DNA from: Candidatus Sumerlaeota bacterium
Lineage (GTDB): Bacteria > Sumerlaeota > Sumerlaeia > Sumerlaeales > Sumerlaeaceae
Assembly (NCBI GenBank): GCA_017161655.1
Contig: JADFCV010000001.1
Coordinates: 342,164-406,163 of the forward strand
Length of the DNA stretch: 64,000 nucleotides
Direction: 5' to 3'
The position numbers were made by a program, and so were the translations under genes. Shown piece after piece: positions 35,097 to 45,130 of this stretch (within the stretch, counting starts at the first letter, position 1; every line of letters starts with the position of its first letter). The notes below the pieces were generated by a model. That model was not told the DNA's origin. It ran no database searches and saw only the letters and a program-made list of their open reading frames with translations.

Positions 35097-36088
35097 CGCA
35101 GTAATTTCTTCCAGAATTGTGCAAAGATCTGTCGGTAAGCACGCATTCGCTCCCGATTCTGGGAATGACAAGCAGAAAAGAGAACTGAGCCAACGCTCAA
35201 GAGAGTCATGCGTAGAGCCAAATCCATCAGGATGGAGTATCGCACTCCAACTCTCCGCCAACGTGGGCAATGAAGTTCTAAGAACGTGTCTAATCCGCGA
35301 AAGAACCTTGTGATTGCCAAAGCCCGGTTCTCAAGCGACGGTTCTCCCTGGCTGTGGATAATCGAAATCCGCGGGTCTTGGATAATCTCATAGCCCGCGT
35401 TCTTCAGTCGGAAGCAAAGATCGGTATCTTCGGCGTAAAGGAAATAAGAGGGAGAGAATCCCTCGATCTCATCCCACGCTTTCTTAGGAATTAGCATGGC
35501 ACTCCCCATGACCCAGTCCACAGTCCGAGGTTTTAAGTGTGGCTTGTAGAGGCTAGGGAACCCGTATGCTTTGCGGAGTTTCTTCAAGAGACCCGACAAC
35601 AAGCTGTGATAGAGCCAATAGGTGAGTGGGCCTGGAAACTTATATGTCGAGCGCTGAAGAGTTCCGTTCTCGTTGTAGAGTGCTGGCGCGAGAACTCCTA
35701 TGCGCACTCCAGATTCTCTTAATTTGGCGAAGGAGTTGAGCCAGGCCTCCATCATATCGGGGGGAACAATCGTATCGGGATTAAGAATGCAAAGCATCGG
35801 TGCGTGAGCGTATTGCGCTCCAACATTACAGCCCAGGCCATAGCCCATATTCTCTGCGTTCCGAACAATGCGCACGGGCAGACCTTCCAGATTCCGCCAA
35901 TCGTCACTGGGCGAGGCATTATCGACCACAATAATCTCTATGGGTATGTTTTGGCATGTTAGCGATTCAACACATCTGCGGACGAATTTGCTGGTTTCAT
36001 AGTTCACGATAATTACTGAAACGGAGGGGAGAGCGTCCTCCGCTTGCTGTTTAAGTGAAAACGGTTCTCTTGGTTCTATGTGTTGCAT
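35093..36088 (-). CDS. GT2-family glycosyltransferase (rhamnosyltransferase-like)
   Basis: The 331-residue protein has a GT-A fold start VSVIIVNYETSKFVRRCVESL, then IIVVDNASPSDDW, CILNPDTIVPPDMM (the DxD-like region is NPDT) and a later WVMGSAMLIPKKAWDEIEGF with YAEDTDLCFRL, the ED motif of WbbL-like enzymes. It likely adds a sugar to a lipid-linked or surface glycan on the cytoplasmic face. A short C-terminal hydrophobic stretch may associate with the membrane. It follows the GT39-like gene by 5 bp, suggesting one operon for surface glycan assembly. Confidence 0.9.
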   Translation of the reverse strand: MQHIEPREPFSLKQQAEDALPSVSVIIVNYETSKFVRRCVESLTCQNIPIEIIVVDNASPSDDWRNLEGLPVRIVRNAENMGYGLGCNVGAQYAHAPMLCILNPDTIVPPDMMEAWLNSFAKLRESGVRIGVLAPALYNENGTLQRSTYKFPGPLTYWLYHSLLSGLLKKLRKAYGFPSLYKPHLKPRTVDWVMGSAMLIPKKAWDEIEGFSPSYFLYAEDTDLCFRLKNAGYEIIQDPRISIIHSQGEPSLENRALAITRFFRGLDTFLELHCPRWRRVGVRYSILMDLALRMTLLSVGSVLFSACHSQNRERMRAYRQIFAQFWKKLLR

Positions 36089-36093
36089 TGTCT

Positions 36094-37644
36094 TTAATCA
36101 GCGAGAGTCGCCTCTGACTCCTCCAATCTTTTTTGGAGCTCACCGTTTTTTCTGCAGAATAGGCGGAAACGATCGAGTTTGGGCAATGCGGGATGAGCCC
36201 AATAATGATGGTAAAACCACCGGATGATCGGATGGCTTGCAGGAGCGGGCACATCTCGCGTATCCATAACAAGAAGCTCTGGGGGGGTTCGCTGGAAATC
36301 TTGTAGTGTCCGGCGCGTGAGTGTCTGCGTTGTTGGCCCCCAAAGCACCGGAATACAGAAAAAAACGCCGCTGGCAGGACGTCGTTGCGCTGATTCGTAA
36401 AGTGTCGGCGCAGTTCCCCAAACGTAGAGTGTCTCGGTGGGATGTAGAAATTCGCGAAGTTGTTTTCCTATGAAAGCTTCGTTTACGAAACCTGGACCGT
36501 ATTTCGCATAAGACCACAGTTCTGGTGGTCGCAAATAGAACGGCGCCTGAGTGAGCATCTGGCAAATTATCAGTGCGCCAACGAGAACGTATATCCACTG
36601 GCGGCCGCTGTGGCCTCTGAAACATCTTTGTGCGCATATCGCGCTTCCCGCGAGTATGCACCAGAACGGCAGCCAGAGTTGATAGTAATGAGGGTAGAAT
36701 CGACCCGGTAGAGAATAGGCTAAAAAAGTGCTACAAGCCCAGGCTCCTAGCCATAACCTCGTTTCTCTGTTGCTCCACCCAATCACGTAATAGATGCCGA
36801 TGCCCGCCAGGATAATTGTTGGTAAGACATTTAACGCTGCTTGAGGAAGCAAGCGTAATGGCGACAAACCGGAAATGACGTTTGCTAAAGGATTCTTACT
36901 GTATTCAGCTCCCCACTGAACCAAAGTGAGGTACGCATCGTAGGTAGTATTTTGGACAATGAAAACTGTTAAACAGATAACACATGGCAAAATAACACCC
37001 ACCGCAAAAACAAGAAGGTAGAAAACCAAACGGCGCTTTTCGCCCAACTGTTTTTGCTGCCAGTGATACACCCATGCAGCGCCCAACAGCGCTACGTGCG
37101 GAACCATAACGGTCTTGAGAAGACAACCTAATCCCAGCAAAGTGCCCGCTAGAAATGCCATTAGGGTGCGTTGCCTTTTCTGGACGGTTGCCAGAAGAAA
37201 CACCATAGCCCACACGACACATGTGTTCATGAACACTTCAACATTGGGCTGATTTGCTTGCAGCAAGCAATCGGCAGCAACCAATGTCCAGATAACGGCT
37301 GATGTGATTGCTGCTCTCTCGGAACGGAAAAGCTTTTTAGAGAGCAAGAAAACTCCTATGAGGGTCAGAACCGTTGCGATGGTCCATAAGACATACCGGG
37401 CGAGAAATGGATTCGTTGTCCAAAGTGCAGCCAATGCGTAGATCCAATATACGGCGGGGGGCTTGATGTCCCAAACATCTGCGTAAAGCCGTTTGCCGTG
37501 CAACAGTTCTTGTGCAACTACCCAATAAGTCGAAAGGTCTGTTTCTGGAGGCTCACTCCACGTGCGGAGCCTCATGAGCATAAGCAGCCCCACGCATGAG
37601 ATCAGAATACTCCCGCGTAGGCGTTGCAGCCCTTGAGGTGTCAT
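36094..37644 (-). CDS. polytopic GT39/ArnT-like glycosyltransferase
   Basis: The 516-residue protein has about a dozen hydrophobic segments and the N-terminal periplasmic-loop motif PETDLSTYWVVAQELLHGKRLY followed by WDIKPPAVYWIYA. That Asp/Glu-rich first loop is typical of PMT/ArnT-type enzymes that use polyprenyl-phosphate sugars outside the inner membrane. A C-terminal soluble part follows the last helix. Acceptor and sugar unknown. The ATG at 37644 overlaps the prmA stop as ATGA, so I use it instead of 37671. It lies between prmA and the GT2 gene on the minus strand. Confidence 0.82.
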   Translation of the reverse strand: MTPQGLQRLRGSILISCVGLLMLMRLRTWSEPPETDLSTYWVVAQELLHGKRLYADVWDIKPPAVYWIYALAALWTTNPFLARYVLWTIATVLTLIGVFLLSKKLFRSERAAITSAVIWTLVAADCLLQANQPNVEVFMNTCVVWAMVFLLATVQKRQRTLMAFLAGTLLGLGCLLKTVMVPHVALLGAAWVYHWQQKQLGEKRRLVFYLLVFAVGVILPCVICLTVFIVQNTTYDAYLTLVQWGAEYSKNPLANVISGLSPLRLLPQAALNVLPTIILAGIGIYYVIGWSNRETRLWLGAWACSTFLAYSLPGRFYPHYYQLWLPFWCILAGSAICAQRCFRGHSGRQWIYVLVGALIICQMLTQAPFYLRPPELWSYAKYGPGFVNEAFIGKQLREFLHPTETLYVWGTAPTLYESAQRRPASGVFFCIPVLWGPTTQTLTRRTLQDFQRTPPELLVMDTRDVPAPASHPIIRWFYHHYWAHPALPKLDRFRLFCRKNGELQKRLEESEATLAD

Positions 37645-38516
37645 TGTCGACTTGCTAGTAAGGCAGCCCATTCGGCTTCGTTCTCGTAGTGACTGACTAT
37701 AAAACCAGCAGACTCGACAAGCGTCTTTGCTGTTTGACTCTCCGCTGCAAGAAAACCGGAGAGAGCGAGAAGCGTCCCTGAATGCGAAAAGTGGGGAAGA
37801 AGCGGAATGAGACCTCTAAAATTATCAAGCAGCATATTGCACAAGATAACGTCAAAGTTTGAAGGACGCAACGTATCTGCTCTTCCCACCAGAATTTCAA
37901 CGGTCCCACGGGGAATGTTGTTAAGTCGTAAATTTTCCGCGGCGTTCTCAATGATATCAGGATCGATATCCACTCCTAAGCACCAGGAGGCGCCACAAAG
38001 GGCAGCTGCAATCGCTAGGATCCCGCTCCCTGTACCTAAATCTAGCACCCGTTTCCCCTCCATGGGAATTTTTTCCATGAGAGTCAGGCACAATTGTGTG
38101 GTTGCATGGGTTCCGGTACCAAACGCCATGCCTGGCTCGATGAAAATGACAATGCGTTCGGGATGAAATGCGGCAGTTTGTTTTTCCCATGGTGGAAGGA
38201 TGACAAACTTTGAGCCAACTTTCACGGGAACGAAAAATTGTTTCCACATTTCGTTCCAGTTCTTCTTGGTTATGATGCTTTTGTGAATGGCCGTGGGGAT
38301 AGAAAATCCCCTTTCGTTAAGCCACTGGAGCAGGGTTCGGGTGATATGTTCAGTGTCGCTTTCTGCTGGGAAGGTGAGTCGAAAAATCGTTTCGTTTTCA
38401 GCTGTTTCCAAACCGAGGCAATTGACATCTGCTAGAATTTCCCACAAGGTCTCATCCAAGTCGCGCTGCGGTGCAGCAAATGTCATTTCAATTCCTTGCC
38501 AAGTGACTGTGCCCAT
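37641..38516 (-). CDS. prmA: ribosomal protein L11 methyltransferase
   Basis: The 291-residue protein has an N-terminal substrate-recognition domain (about 1-95), then FVILPPWE, IFIEPGMAFGTGTHATTQLCL and the SAM strand KRVLDLGTGSGILAIAAALCG followed by GVDIDPDIIENAAENLRLNN. VILCNMLLDNFRGLIP aligns with the VxANILxxxL motif. It trimethylates ribosomal protein L11. It is divergent from accB and coupled by 4 bp to the downstream GT39-like gene. Confidence 0.93.
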   Translation of the reverse strand: MGTVTWQGIEMTFAAPQRDLDETLWEILADVNCLGLETAENETIFRLTFPAESDTEHITRTLLQWLNERGFSIPTAIHKSIITKKNWNEMWKQFFVPVKVGSKFVILPPWEKQTAAFHPERIVIFIEPGMAFGTGTHATTQLCLTLMEKIPMEGKRVLDLGTGSGILAIAAALCGASWCLGVDIDPDIIENAAENLRLNNIPRGTVEILVGRADTLRPSNFDVILCNMLLDNFRGLIPLLPHFSHSGTLLALSGFLAAESQTAKTLVESAGFIVSHYENEAEWAALLASRQ

Positions 38517-38642
38517 ATCTGTACTTCACAAAAGAAAGAATTGCCGACGCAAGCTGCGTTTGTGCGTTTTGAGTTGAACGCCACATCCGAAGGCACCACT
38601 CTGACAGGCCGAACAGTAAAGAAAACGGGAAAGTCGAACCAC

Positions 38643-39239
38643 ATGGTTGCACAGAAAACGAAGAAAAGCACAGCCAAGGAAAAATCCGGGTGCCCGATGA
38701 ATTTCAGTGTTTCTGACATCAAGGAACTCTTTATTTTGATGAAAGAAAACGACATTGCAGAGTTGAACATCGAACAAGGTGACACCAAGATCCACATAAT
38801 AGGGTCACGTCCACCTGCTGTTCAAACGGCTCCAGTTTCACCGGTTGTTCCCGTCGTACCAAGTCTTCCCTCTGTAGGGATCGCTCCACCTGCTCCTCAG
38901 CCATCAGTCCCTTCAGTGGCGACAACGCCTACGCCCGAAGTCGCCAGTGAGGGGGAAAACCCGTCTGGAGCACCCGAGGCAGAGGTGCTTCCAGCCAATG
39001 TGAAGACTATCACCTCCCCGATGGTGGGGACCTTTTACCGTGCGCCTGCCCCAGATGCCGATCCGTTTGTTGAGGTGGGCGATCGAGTGAAGGAAGACAC
39101 AACCCTGTGCATTATTGAAGCTATGAAACTTATGAACGAAATTAAGGCTGAGATGCGCGGGAAAGTCGTCAAAATTCTCGTAGAGAACGGCATGCCGGTT
39201 GAATATGGTCAGCCGCTATTTTTGATCGAAGCTGAATAG
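38643..39239 (+). CDS. accB: biotin carboxyl carrier protein of acetyl-CoA carboxylase
   Basis: The protein (198 residues from ATG 38643) has an AccB N-terminus (MNFSVSDIKELFILMKEND), a Pro/Val/Ser-rich flexible linker, and a C-terminal biotinyl domain at about 115-198 with the biotin-lysine motif EAMKLMNEI. It carries carboxybiotin between AccC and the carboxyltransferase. ATG 38697 (the MNFSV Met) is an alternative start; the track start 38496 overlaps divergent prmA. accC follows 66 bp downstream, the usual arrangement; accA and accD are not in the window. Confidence 0.94.
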   Translation: MVAQKTKKSTAKEKSGCPMNFSVSDIKELFILMKENDIAELNIEQGDTKIHIIGSRPPAVQTAPVSPVVPVVPSLPSVGIAPPAPQPSVPSVATTPTPEVASEGENPSGAPEAEVLPANVKTITSPMVGTFYRAPAPDADPFVEVGDRVKEDTTLCIIEAMKLMNEIKAEMRGKVVKILVENGMPVEYGQPLFLIEAE

Positions 39240-39305
39240 CGTAAAGTTCCCACAACGACCACTCAGATTTTACGAAAAGCTAGGCGGTCATTTAGGATAC
39301 GTTCT

Positions 39306-40649
39306 ATGTTCAAGAAAATCCTCATAGCCAATCGGGGTGAAGTTGCCCTGCGGATTATCCGAGCCTGCAAGGAGCTGGGTATACGGACTGTCGCAGTGTA
39401 TTCGGAAGCGGACGCAAATTCGCTTCATGTCAAGTTTGCGGATGAGGACGTATGCATTGGTCCAGCCCCGAGTTCGGAGAGCTATCTCAACATTCCCCGT
39501 ATCATCAGTGCTGCGGAGATCACTGACGCAGAAGCGATCCACCCCGGCTATGGATTTCTTGCTGAAAATGCGGAATTTGCTGAACTTTGCGAGACCTGTA
39601 AAATTAAGTTCATTGGTCCTTCGCCCGAAGCTATCAGACGGATGGGCGACAAAGCGGAGGCCAAGCGCACAATGCGAGAAGCTGGAGTCCCGTGTATTCC
39701 GGGCAGTCCCGGGCTTGTAACGGATCTAGCTGAAGCACGTGCCATCGCGGACGAAATAGGGTACCCGGTCATCATCAAAGCCGCGGCGGGAGGGGGAGGC
39801 CGGGGAATGCGGGTAGCCCATACCCCTATTGCGCTTTCAACTTCGTTTGTCACGGCGCAATCCGAAGCTGAGAAAGCTTTTGGAAATCCGGGAGTCTATA
39901 TCGAAAAGTTTATAGAGAATCCTAAACACGTCGAGGTGCAGATCCTCGCGGATGAACATGGCAACGTCGTCTACCTCGGCGAACGTGACTGTTCTGTCCA
40001 GCGACGCCATCAGAAACTCATTGAAGAAAGTCCATGTCCTATTCTCGACGACGAGACCCGGCGCAAAATCGGTGAGGCCGCAGTTCGAGCTGCGCAAGCT
40101 GTTGGCTACGCCAATGCTGGGACCATTGAATTCCTCCTGGATAAAAACAAGAACTTCTACTTCATGGAAATGAATACCCGCATCCAGGTTGAGCATCCCG
40201 TGACGGAACAAGTCACTCTCTTTGATTTGGTGCAGGCACAAATCCGAATTGCAGCGGGTGAGAAACTGCCGATCAGACAAGAAGACATAAAGCTTATTGG
40301 CCATTCCATCGAGTGCCGGATCAATGCGGAAAACCCAGAGAAGGGATTTATTCCGTCGCCTGGGCGGATCACAACTTATCACGTGCCCGGCGGGCCGGGG
40401 GTACGTGTGGACTCGCATTGTTACCAGGAGTACGTCATTCCGCCGTTCTACGATTCTATGATTGGGAAGCTCATCACCTGGGCTCCGACTCGCGAGGAGT
40501 GTATTGCTCGCATGCGGCGTGCCCTCGACGAGTTTGTCATTGAGGGAGTTGCGACTACCATTCCATTCCATCGCGCTGTGATGGACAGCGACGAATTCTT
40601 GCGTGGGACATTCGGCACGAGCTTTGTTGAGAATTTCTGGAAAAAATAA
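39306..40649 (+). CDS. accC: acetyl-CoA carboxylase, biotin carboxylase subunit
   Basis: The 447-residue ATP-grasp enzyme has [39 protein letters not shown], the ATP loop [14 protein letters not shown] and the catalytic [16 protein letters not shown]. Lengths and motif order match AccC throughout. It carboxylates biotin on AccB using bicarbonate and ATP, for malonyl-CoA synthesis. It follows accB directly. The convergent fusA gene ends 54 bp away, separated by a hairpin terminator. Confidence 0.97.
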   Translation: MFKKILIANRGEVALRIIRACKELGIRTVAVYSEADANSLHVKFADEDVCIGPAPSSESYLNIPRIISAAEITDAEAIHPGYGFLAENAEFAELCETCKIKFIGPSPEAIRRMGDKAEAKRTMREAGVPCIPGSPGLVTDLAEARAIADEIGYPVIIKAAAGGGGRGMRVAHTPIALSTSFVTAQSEAEKAFGNPGVYIEKFIENPKHVEVQILADEHGNVVYLGERDCSVQRRHQKLIEESPCPILDDETRRKIGEAAVRAAQAVGYANAGTIEFLLDKNKNFYFMEMNTRIQVEHPVTEQVTLFDLVQAQIRIAAGEKLPIRQEDIKLIGHSIECRINAENPEKGFIPSPGRITTYHVPGGPGVRVDSHCYQEYVIPPFYDSMIGKLITWAPTREECIARMRRALDEFVIEGVATTIPFHRAVMDSDEFLRGTFGTSFVENFWKK

Positions 40650-40682
40650 AACTCTGGGCTGCCCGTCTGGACAGCCCAGAGT
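40640..40682 (-). terminator. intrinsic terminator of fusA
   Basis: A perfect 11-bp stem ACTCTGGGCTG/CAGCCCAGAGT (40651-40661 and 40672-40682, 10-nt loop) lies between convergent accC and fusA. On the minus strand it is followed by TTTTATTTTTT, a proper U-run, so it terminates fusA. On the plus strand there is no T-run after it, though the stem could still slow transcripts from accC. Confidence 0.85.
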
Positions 40683-40703
40683 CGCAGAGAATCTTGAGCA
40701 AGT

Positions 40704-42803
40704 CTACCGGACGATGTCTTCTCCGGTGATTTTGTCGGCGATGGCTTTGGGCACTTTGTCGTAATGCGAGAACTGCATCGTGTACGTGGCTCGGCCTTGT
40801 GTCCGGCTACGAAGATCCGTTGCGTAGCCAAACATCTCGCTCAAGGGAACATTAGCTCGGACGACCTGGTAATTCGCACGTCTCATCGTTTCCTCGATCT
40901 TACCCCGACGCGCAGTAAGGTCGCCAAGGACGTCTCCAAAGAACTCTTCTGGAGTCACCACCTCGACAAGCATGATAGGCTCAAGCAGTTCCGGTGCGCA
41001 CTTACGTGCCCCTTCCTTAAAAGCAATGCTGCCCGCGAATTCGAAAGCAAGCTCACTCGAGTCCACTGGATGGAACGAACCATCATAGAGGGTAACTTTG
41101 ATATCTACCATGGGATAGCCCGCAAGCACGCCCGTTTTCATGGCGTTGACCACGCCTTTCTCGACCGCCGGGATATACTCTTTCGGAATTATTCCGCCAA
41201 CAATATCGTTAACAAATTCAAATCCGGACCCAGGGGGCATGGGTTCTATACGCAGCACCACGTGGCCATATTGCCCCTTGCCGCCACTTTGGCGAATGTA
41301 TTTGCCTTCCGCCCGATCAATAGATTTTGTAATCGTTTCGCGATAAGCCACCTGGGGCTTCCCAACGTTAGCCTCGACGTTGAATTCTCGGCGAAGGCGA
41401 TCTACAATGATTTCTAAGTGAAGCTCTCCCATACCGCTCAGGATCGTTTGATTGGTTTCGTTGTCGGTCCGTACGCGGAAGGTCGGATCCTCTTCCTGCA
41501 GGCGTGCCAACGCCGCGCTCAGTTTGTCCTGGTCCGCTTTCGTCTTAGGTTCGACCGCAATGTGGATGACCGGCTCGGGGAACGACATAGGTTCGAGAAG
41601 TATCGGGTGATCCGGATCAGCAAGCGTGTCGCCGGTCTGCGTATGTTTTAGGCCCACCGCTGCTGCAATGTCACCTGTCCGCACCTCGTCGAGCGGTTCG
41701 CGGTCATTTGCGTGCATGAGCAAAATGCGTCCAATGCGCTCGGTCTTGTCCTTCGTGCAATTTAAGACGTACGAGCCTGTTTTCATGACGCCGCTATAAA
41801 CTCTAAAGTAAGTCAATTTCCCTACGTGCGGGTCGCTCATGATCTTAAAAGCGAGCGCGGAAAAGGGTTGATTGTCGTCGGGAAGACGCTCCTCAGGCTC
41901 GCCAGTTTCTGGGTTTTCTCCTTTTACTGGCGGCAGATCGACAGGTGAGGGTAAGTAATCGACTATCGCGTCGAGTAACGGTTGAACCCCCTTGTTTTTG
42001 AAAGATGAGCCGCAAAGCACCGGCGTGATTTTGGCCGCGAGGACGCTTTTGCGGATAAGCGGCTTTAGTTCCTCAGGGGAAAAATCGTGATTCTCGGCCA
42101 GCAAATACTTGTCCATGAACTGTTCGTCGTATTCAGCGATGGATTCAAGCATCTTTCCGTGCCATTCCATCGCAAGCTCTCGGTACTCGTCAGGAATCTC
42201 TGTGACCTGAAATTCGCGTCCTTTTGACGGATCATCACCAAGCGGCCAAATGTAGGCACACATATCGACGAGGTCGACCACTCCCCGGAAAGTATCCTCC
42301 ACACCGATTGGGATCTGAATGGGTACTGGATGACAGCCCAGGCGCTCACGCATCATTTCCACGGTGCCAAAGAAGTTTGCTCCTACACGATCCATCTTGT
42401 TGATAAAGGCAAGTCGCGGAACACCATATTTATCGGCCTGGCGCCAAACCGTTTCGCTCTGAGGCTCAACCCCGCCTACAGCACAGAAAAGAGCGATAGC
42501 TCCATCGAGCACGCGGATCGAGCGTTCGACTTCCACCGTGAAGTCCACGTGGCCAGGTGTGTCGATGATGTTGATCCTGTGGTCTTTCCAGGTGCATTGA
42601 GTTGCTGCTGAAGTGATCGTGATGCCGCGTTCTTTCTCTTGTTCCATCCAGTCCATTTCGGCCGCACCCTCATGCACTTCACCGATTTTATAGGTTCGGC
42701 CGGTATAAAAGAGGATGCGTTCGGTTGTTGTCGTCTTGCCCGCGTCTATATGGGCCATAATGCCGATGTTTCGCATTCGGCTTAGAGGTGTTGTCCTAGG
42801 CAC
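40704..42803 (-). CDS. fusA: translation elongation factor G
   Basis: The 699-residue GTPase has G1 [15 protein letters not shown], the switch region [16 protein letters not shown]3 [10 protein letters not shown] and G4 [12 protein letters not shown]. Domains II to V follow, with the family end motif [20 protein letters not shown]. Length is standard for EF-G. It drives ribosomal translocation and, with RRF, recycling. Start is GTG 42803 with GAAGGGA about 10 bp upstream. It is not in a str operon here: no rpsL, rpsG or tuf is adjacent, and murJ lies upstream. Confidence 0.97.
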   Translation of the reverse strand: MPRTTPLSRMRNIGIMAHIDAGKTTTTERILFYTGRTYKIGEVHEGAAEMDWMEQEKERGITITSAATQCTWKDHRINIIDTPGHVDFTVEVERSIRVLDGAIALFCAVGGVEPQSETVWRQADKYGVPRLAFINKMDRVGANFFGTVEMMRERLGCHPVPIQIPIGVEDTFRGVVDLVDMCAYIWPLGDDPSKGREFQVTEIPDEYRELAMEWHGKMLESIAEYDEQFMDKYLLAENHDFSPEELKPLIRKSVLAAKITPVLCGSSFKNKGVQPLLDAIVDYLPSPVDLPPVKGENPETGEPEERLPDDNQPFSALAFKIMSDPHVGKLTYFRVYSGVMKTGSYVLNCTKDKTERIGRILLMHANDREPLDEVRTGDIAAAVGLKHTQTGDTLADPDHPILLEPMSFPEPVIHIAVEPKTKADQDKLSAALARLQEEDPTFRVRTDNETNQTILSGMGELHLEIIVDRLRREFNVEANVGKPQVAYRETITKSIDRAEGKYIRQSGGKGQYGHVVLRIEPMPPGSGFEFVNDIVGGIIPKEYIPAVEKGVVNAMKTGVLAGYPMVDIKVTLYDGSFHPVDSSELAFEFAGSIAFKEGARKCAPELLEPIMLVEVVTPEEFFGDVLGDLTARRGKIEETMRRANYQVVRANVPLSEMFGYATDLRSRTQGRATYTMQFSHYDKVPKAIADKITGEDIVR

Positions 42804-42977
42804 AGCACTACTTTCCCTTCAATACGTTTTTGGATAATTCAGAGATGGCAGAACAAAATCGTCTGCTGGTCGCCGGTAAAACCCGTTTCCAGTACAAAAG
42901 CCTTTGGTGCTTATTTATGGCGACCTCGTGACAAGCCTTAGAGAACGCGAATCTCTCCCGTGATGAGAACGGTTCTC

Positions 42978-45071
42978 CTAATTCTGGCGCAGTCCGAGTT
43001 TTGTGCGCTGACGGACCTTCTGGAGAGCAAGCGTAAGTTCAGGAATCTGCAGAATAAACGAGACAAAAACATAAACACCTAGACCAATGACTGAGGCCAC
43101 TAAGAGACGAACAAGCTCGTCAAGCTGAAGTGCTGCGAACCAGCCTCGGCGATGCGGGCTCGTGCCAATCTCGAATCGGACACTGAGATTCTCGACTGGC
43201 GCACGTACGATTGCAACCAAGTAGGCTGGCTCCTTCAAAGCGGTCGAACTAGGTTGCCTTGCTCTGTGAACGGTGATCAGCAATTCGCCTTCGTGCTTTT
43301 CGCGATCAAAGACGAAATGCGATACCGCAAGTGACGCAGTGGTGCTTCCGCGGGGGGAGAAAACCACGGCAACACGGGATTTGGTAAAGTCCACGGGGGG
43401 TGGAGGCGTATCATCACGCGCTATCAATTGCCAAAACTCTTTCAGTTCTTCAGGAGAATGGAGTAGCAGGACGCCCCCAGCGTCATAGCGGGCGCTCACG
43501 TGACCGGGAAACTGCTCGCCGCGCTCGATGACGATGAGGGGAGAGCGCCCGAGTCTCTGAAACGCGAGGACGACAAGCGACATCACGCATGCCGCCGCTA
43601 GCATTCTCCAGATGGTCGTGAGATCGCGAAGTCCATCTTCTACAGAGAGCCGTCTGTTCAGAATAAAGTAAGAGAGGAAAGTTGTGACGCAATAAGTCAC
43701 AGAGGCTGCAATGGGAACGCAAAGGATACTCAAAGCTGGGTAAAAGGCAAGCATGAGCCCTATCGAAATCAACACCCCGACGATGTTGATCCACATGGGG
43801 GTGCGGGTGTCTTGCTGAGCGTAAAAACCGCGACTGGCAAGAATGACAAGGGAGTAGGGAAGAATCGAAAGGGCGTAGACGGCGAGAAAACGTGCTGTCA
43901 GTTGTGTGTTCGCGTATGTGAATTGTCCTCTCTCGAAAATGACGCGGACAATTGGTTCGGCGAGGACTATTAGAAGTACGATAATGGGCAGAAGGACGAA
44001 AACCGTCCAGCGCGTGCCAACAACAAGCGAAGCGAGAAAGTCTCGCTTAGCTCCCTTGGCCGCATGCTCGGCAAGAACCGGATACAACACGGTTGCAATC
44101 GAGACAGCAATAATTCCGTAAGGCATCATGATGAGCTGGAAACAAAACGTGTACGTCGTAAAGCCGCTACCGACCGTGTAGAGAAGGTTCGATCGAACAA
44201 GGGTAGCCAGTAGATTAGCAAGGCCAACGCCTAGTACCGGCAACCCCAGGCTGAAAACGGAACCTATGAGAGGATCCCGCAGACTAAACTGTGGGCGCAT
44301 TGGCCAGCCAACAGCGAGAAGCCATGGCACCTGACAGAGTGCCATGGCCGCGATACCCAAGGTTGTTCCTATGGCAAGCCCCGTGATGCCGATAAGCCCA
44401 AAGTGATAAAGGAGAAGTGTGCCTATGACGACGAGATTGTTGAGGATCGGGGCTGCTGCTGTGATAGCAAATACCCCTCGCGCATTGAGAATCGCCATGA
44501 AAACAGCGTTGAGGCCGTAGAAAAACATCTGCGGTGCAAAAAAACGGAAAAAATACGTTGCGAGTTCCCGGCTTTGTTCAGCGTGAACACCCTTGCCCAA
44601 GTGAGTGAGCGACTTGACGATGGCGGGGGAAAACACAATGGCTAAAGCCGAGACAAAAGCCAGAATAACCCCAACATAGCCTAGTAGCAGATTTGCTACG
44701 CGCCAGGCCTCAGCGGAGTTTTTTCCATGACGTTGCTGCGCCTCCACAAGCAAGGGAATGAGGATTGCGCTTAGCATTCCCCCAATCACAAATTCATACA
44801 CAATGTTGGGAATCGTGTTGGCGAGCTGGTAAGCGTCGTCAAAACGTCCGCTTCCAAGCACTGCGGCAAACGCCGAAACGCGAAGCAGCCCAGTGATTCG
44901 GCTGAGCAGGGTAAGAAGAGAAAAAGCTAATGTGTTTTTTGCAAGCTGACTCACCGCGTCTGACAGCTCGTGCTTCGATGTTTCTGAGGTCAAACGTTTT
45001 CCGCGTCGGTAGAGTGTGGCTGAGGACGCAACACACGGGGCTTTGGAATTCATTGCGTAACAAGAGCTCAT
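42978..45071 (-). CDS. murJ: MurJ/MviN lipid II flippase with extra PrcB_C-like extracytoplasmic domain
   Basis: Residues 40 to about 508 form a standard MurJ core of 13 or so helices, with TLLSRITGLLRVSAFAAVLG at TM1 and the MviN-type segment FYALNA-like FFYGLNAVFMAILNARG. Where MurJ normally ends with a last helix, a soluble stretch of about 140 residues (509-648) is inserted. Within it, about 535-634 resembles PrcB_C: LLHSPEELKEFWQLI, PPPVDFTKSRVAVVF, then PAYLVAIVRA. A final helix (about 650-674) follows. Total 697 residues against about 510 for typical MurJ. The flippase exports lipid II for peptidoglycan. The added domain would face the periplasm if the usual topology holds. Confidence 0.9.
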   Translation of the reverse strand: MSSCYAMNSKAPCVASSATLYRRGKRLTSETSKHELSDAVSQLAKNTLAFSLLTLLSRITGLLRVSAFAAVLGSGRFDDAYQLANTIPNIVYEFVIGGMLSAILIPLLVEAQQRHGKNSAEAWRVANLLLGYVGVILAFVSALAIVFSPAIVKSLTHLGKGVHAEQSRELATYFFRFFAPQMFFYGLNAVFMAILNARGVFAITAAAPILNNLVVIGTLLLYHFGLIGITGLAIGTTLGIAAMALCQVPWLLAVGWPMRPQFSLRDPLIGSVFSLGLPVLGVGLANLLATLVRSNLLYTVGSGFTTYTFCFQLIMMPYGIIAVSIATVLYPVLAEHAAKGAKRDFLASLVVGTRWTVFVLLPIIVLLIVLAEPIVRVIFERGQFTYANTQLTARFLAVYALSILPYSLVILASRGFYAQQDTRTPMWINIVGVLISIGLMLAFYPALSILCVPIAASVTYCVTTFLSYFILNRRLSVEDGLRDLTTIWRMLAAACVMSLVVLAFQRLGRSPLIVIERGEQFPGHVSARYDAGGVLLLHSPEELKEFWQLIARDDTPPPPVDFTKSRVAVVFSPRGSTTASLAVSHFVFDREKHEGELLITVHRARQPSSTALKEPAYLVAIVRAPVENLSVRFEIGTSPHRRGWFAALQLDELVRLLVASVIGLGVYVFVSFILQIPELTLALQKVRQRTKLGLRQN

Positions 45072-45130
45072 CGGCGGTAATTGCCTTTAATAAAAATTAG
45101 CGAGATTGTTCAGAAGGAAGGGGATTGGCC

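Noticed and set aside
39837-40571. 244-codon minus-strand ORF
   Set aside because: It is antisense to accC, which has every biotin carboxylase motif.
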